A stretch of DNA of 64,000 bases from Gammaproteobacteria bacterium (GTDB lineage Bacteria > Pseudomonadota > Gammaproteobacteria > Pseudomonadales > Cellvibrionaceae), in contig SEBU01000001.1 in assembly GCA_004173475.1 (NCBI GenBank), forward strand, positions 558,001-622,000, in the 5' to 3' direction. The position numbers and the translations under genes are program-made. Shown here piece after piece: positions 63,377 through 64,000 of this stretch; within the stretch, counting starts at the first letter, position 1, and every line of letters starts with the position of its first letter. Under the pieces are notes generated by a model. That model was given only the letters and a program-made list of their open reading frames with translations. It did not search any database and was not told where the DNA came from.

Positions 63377-63426
63377 AACTTATCGCCCATTTTTTAAAAT
63401 CCACCACTAACATTAGGAAACAATTA

Positions 63427-64000
63427 ATGAATCTAAAATCCTTAACCATGATTGCCATTTTTTTGAATACACCTTTCGTCTTCGCAGCAGATGCACCGGC
63501 ACCCAAGCCTGAGGTAAAACCCGCAGAAGCGCAAAAGCCTTTAAGTTTTTTCGTAACCAGCGAGGGTTTAGGCAAGGGAGCTGACCTCGGTGGCCTTGCA
63601 GGTGCAGACGCCCATTGCCAAAAATTAGCGACTGCGGCTGGCGCGGGCAACAATGTTTGGCATGCATATTTAAGTATTCAAGCAGCTAACGGCAAACCCG
63701 CAGTTAACGCGCGTGATCGTATAGGCTCAGGTCCATGGTTCAATGCAAAGGGCGCTATAGTTGCGAAAGATGTTGCGGATTTACATGGCGATACTTTGGA
63801 TTCTGCAAGACGCGGAAATAACTTAAGCCGTACTACCGCAATTTCCGAAAAGAAAGAATCCGTTAAAGGCGCAGGCGATACACCAAACCAACACGATATT
63901 ATTACCGGCTCACAAACAGATGGCACCGCTTTCAATGACGGAACTGACCACACTTGTAGCGGGTATACAAGTGCAGCCGAAGAAGGGACTGTACAAGTAG
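63427..64000 (+). CDS. Exported lectin-like protein, truncated by window end (not in ORF track)
   Basis: Hand translation MNLKSLTMIAIFLNTPFVFAADAPAPKPEVKPAEAQKPLSFFVTSEGLGKGADLGGLAGADAHCQKLATAAGAGNNVWHAYLSIQAANGKPAVNARDRIGSGPWFNAKGAIVAKDV...; open to the window edge. Confidence 0.82.
   Translation, partial: MNLKSLTMIAIFLNTPFVFAADAPAPKPEVKPAEAQKPLSFFVTSEGLGKGADLGGLAGADAHCQKLATAAGAGNNVWHAYLSIQAANGKPAVNARDRIGSGPWFNAKGAIVAKDVADLHGDTLDSARRGNNLSRTTAISEKKESVKGAGDTPNQHDIITGSQTDGTAFNDGTDHTCSGYTSAAEEGTVQV

Overview
The 64 kb window looks chromosomal, from a saccharolytic gammaproteobacterium. The CBM10 plus poly-Ser esterase, the GH97 enzyme and the trp/vfr gene order suggest a Cellvibrio-like organism; this is inference, no search was run. 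Main contents: a 2610-aa LEPR-XLL/DUF4347 repeat protein whose stop overlaps the start of a GGEEF diguanylate cyclase; an arsC-wrbA-DUF2069-sppA block; a large hybrid histidine kinase; a PEP-CTERM protein; a GH97 glycosidase; an Mla-like ABC operon; trpE-trpG-(DUF1330)-(tautomerase)-trpD-trpC next to vfr/crp; a sigma-54 activator and sulfate-binding protein; two TonB-dependent receptors; and a run of same-strand exported-protein genes (HbpS/GlcG-like, DsbD/ScsB-like, redoxin, SMP-30, Tat-exported dienelactone hydrolase, Cys-less rhodanese, two DUF6644-like membrane proteins, a lectin-like protein cut by the window end). No tRNA, rRNA, CRISPR array or transposase was seen. Most notable: (1) the giant DUF4347 protein/cyclase pair, with a 303-bp repeat array of exact period and a canonical I-site in the cyclase; (2) the exported-enzyme cluster at 52.9-64 kb; (3) a single-codon amber interruption of a VOC gene and a 1-nt frameshift at the 3' end of the GH97 gene, both reconstructed by hand; (4) two small genes inserted in the trp operon and an unexplained leader region upstream of trpE; (5) genes missed by the ORF track (CsbD-like protein, terminal lectin-like protein).
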